From NCBI GenBank assembly GCA_003646355.1, contig QNFO01000080.1, positions 1 through 6,167 of the forward strand: DNA of 6,167 bases. Direction: 5' to 3'. Each line of letters opens with the position of its first letter. Position 1 is the first letter of the stretch. Shown here piece by piece: positions 5,322 to 6,167 of the stretch. The DNA is from Gammaproteobacteria bacterium. GTDB lineage: Bacteria > Pseudomonadota > Gammaproteobacteria > Pseudomonadales > Porticoccaceae. The notes under the pieces were generated by a model, which had not been told where the DNA came from, searched no databases, and was given only the letters and a program-made list of their open reading frames with translations. Made by a program: the position numbers and the translations under genes.

Positions 5322-6167
5322 TTCTCACCACCCGGTGTTGCTGTAATGCGCCAGTCTTTGCCGACGGCGCGAATATCGGTAATTTCAAGTGCCACTGCTT
5401 CAGACATTGCGCTGAACGGCAGTACCGCCATCGGCATGGCATCGCTGCCCAACAACTTTGGCGCCATATAAATAATCAGCTCATCCACCAGGCCTTGCTC
5501 GAGAAAAACCCCGGCCAACTTGCCGCCGGCTTCGACCAGCACATCGCTGTACTCACGACGACCCAGCTCGAGCAGCAAAGCCTGTAAATCGACCTTGCCG
5601 TTTTCATTGGGCAAAGAACAAATCTCTGCACCCTTAACACGGCCTTCACTCTGCGCGGTCGCGATCAACACGCCACCCGGCGGCTGGAGAATATTCAGGC
5701 CCTCGGTAGTGCGCAGTCGGCTATCGACGATCACACGCAGGGGCTGCATCTGTGCCAACTCATCCGCACCGAGGCCAGGCTGAGCCTCGCGCACGGTGAG
5801 CGAGGGATTATCCTCAAGCACCGTACCAATACCGGTAATTATAGCCGCGTTTTCAGCCCGTATACGCTGCACATCACTGCGTGCGGCGGGGCCGGTAATC
5901 CACTGACTTTCGCCGCTGGCCATAGCCGAGCGACCATCCATACTAGCCGCCAACTTTAGGGTTACGCGGGGCAAACCCGTTTCACAGCGCTTAACAAAAC
6001 CAGGGTTTAAAGCTCGCGCCTCTTGCTCAAGCACGGGGCCGTCAACGGTAATACCGGCCGCTTCTAACTTGCCGATGCCACCGGAGGCAACACGATGGGG
6101 ATCGGCCAAACCATAAACAACACGCTCAACACCCGCAGTAATTAAAGCGTCGGCACAGGGCGGCGTA
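5306..6167 (-). CDS. ribD: Riboflavin biosynthesis deaminase/reductase RibD (5' end missing)
   Basis: RibD deaminates the pyrimidine made from GTP and then reduces its ribose side chain with NADPH. The frame is open to the right edge; 286 residues are visible and roughly 80 N-terminal ones lie outside, judged from the usual 360-375. The first visible residues, TPPCADALI (1-9), contain the last zinc-binding cysteine of the deaminase domain (the HAE and PCSHHGR parts are off the window). After the DP..VA.GG linker (22-29) the reductase domain starts near 65 with VTLKLAASMDGRSA (68-81), then ESQWITGPAARSDVQRIRA (85-103), GIGTVLEDNPSLTV (111-124), a nucleotide-binding stretch LRVIVDSRLRT (141-151), and a late DVLVEAGGKLAGVFL segment (207-221). 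The TAA at 5306 overlaps the start of the riboflavin synthase gene by 16 nt, so the two are probably translationally coupled. No frameshift is visible. A TTG at 6109 is not its start, since conserved deaminase residues precede it. Confidence 0.97.
   Translation of the reverse strand, partial: TPPCADALITAGVERVVYGLADPHRVASGGIGKLEAAGITVDGPVLEQEARALNPGFVKRCETGLPRVTLKLAASMDGRSAMASGESQWITGPAARSDVQRIRAENAAIITGIGTVLEDNPSLTVREAQPGLGADELAQMQPLRVIVDSRLRTTEGLNILQPPGGVLIATAQSEGRVKGAEICSLPNENGKVDLQALLLELGRREYSDVLVEAGGKLAGVFLEQGLVDELIIYMAPKLLGSDAMPMAVLPFSAMSEAVALEITDIRAVGKDWRITATPGGEKCSQA

Overview
This window carries a housekeeping gene cluster, all on the minus strand, from a bacterium that is most likely a gammaproteobacterium. 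The order ribD - riboflavin synthase - ribB/ribA-like fusion - ribH - nusB - thiL - pgpA is a conserved gammaproteobacterial arrangement, and the protein sequences fit that group. Base composition looks moderate and even throughout, with no sign of acquired DNA. A marine lineage such as Cellvibrionales is a guess, not something the sequence shows.

Layout in direction of transcription, from right to left. The window opens inside ribD (right edge to 5306). Its 3' end overlaps the riboflavin synthase gene (5321-4668) by 16 nt. Next come the RibB/RibA-like fusion (4656-3547), lumazine synthase ribH (3488-3012), nusB (GTG start, 3007-2558), thiL (2478-1516) and pgpA (1503-1006). A secreted retropepsin-like aspartic protease gene follows (about 1009-347), which I read as coupled to pgpA through a GTGA overlap. 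After an 89-bp gap comes the 5' end of hisF (257 to the left edge). Gaps between the first eight genes are 79 bp or less. I see no hairpin followed by a T-run anywhere, so one long transcript is plausible, though not shown.

How the genes work together. RibD supplies the pyrimidine branch of riboflavin synthesis and RibB the four-carbon branch. RibH joins the two products to make lumazine, and riboflavin synthase dismutates lumazine to riboflavin. The first committed step, GTP cyclohydrolase II, appears to be missing here: the RibA-like half of the fusion lacks the zinc-binding cysteines and other active-site signatures. It matches the RibBX type described in Proteobacteria, so a separate ribA should exist elsewhere in the genome. 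ThiL makes the cofactor thiamine diphosphate, NusB serves rRNA antitermination, PgpA makes phosphatidylglycerol, and HisF serves histidine and purine metabolism.

The window covers no operon promoter, FMN riboswitch, mobile element, RNA gene or CRISPR array that I can recognise. I did not find a new biological system. The points most worth a second look are the degenerate RibA domain, the protease tied to pgpA, and the placement of hisF directly behind this cluster.
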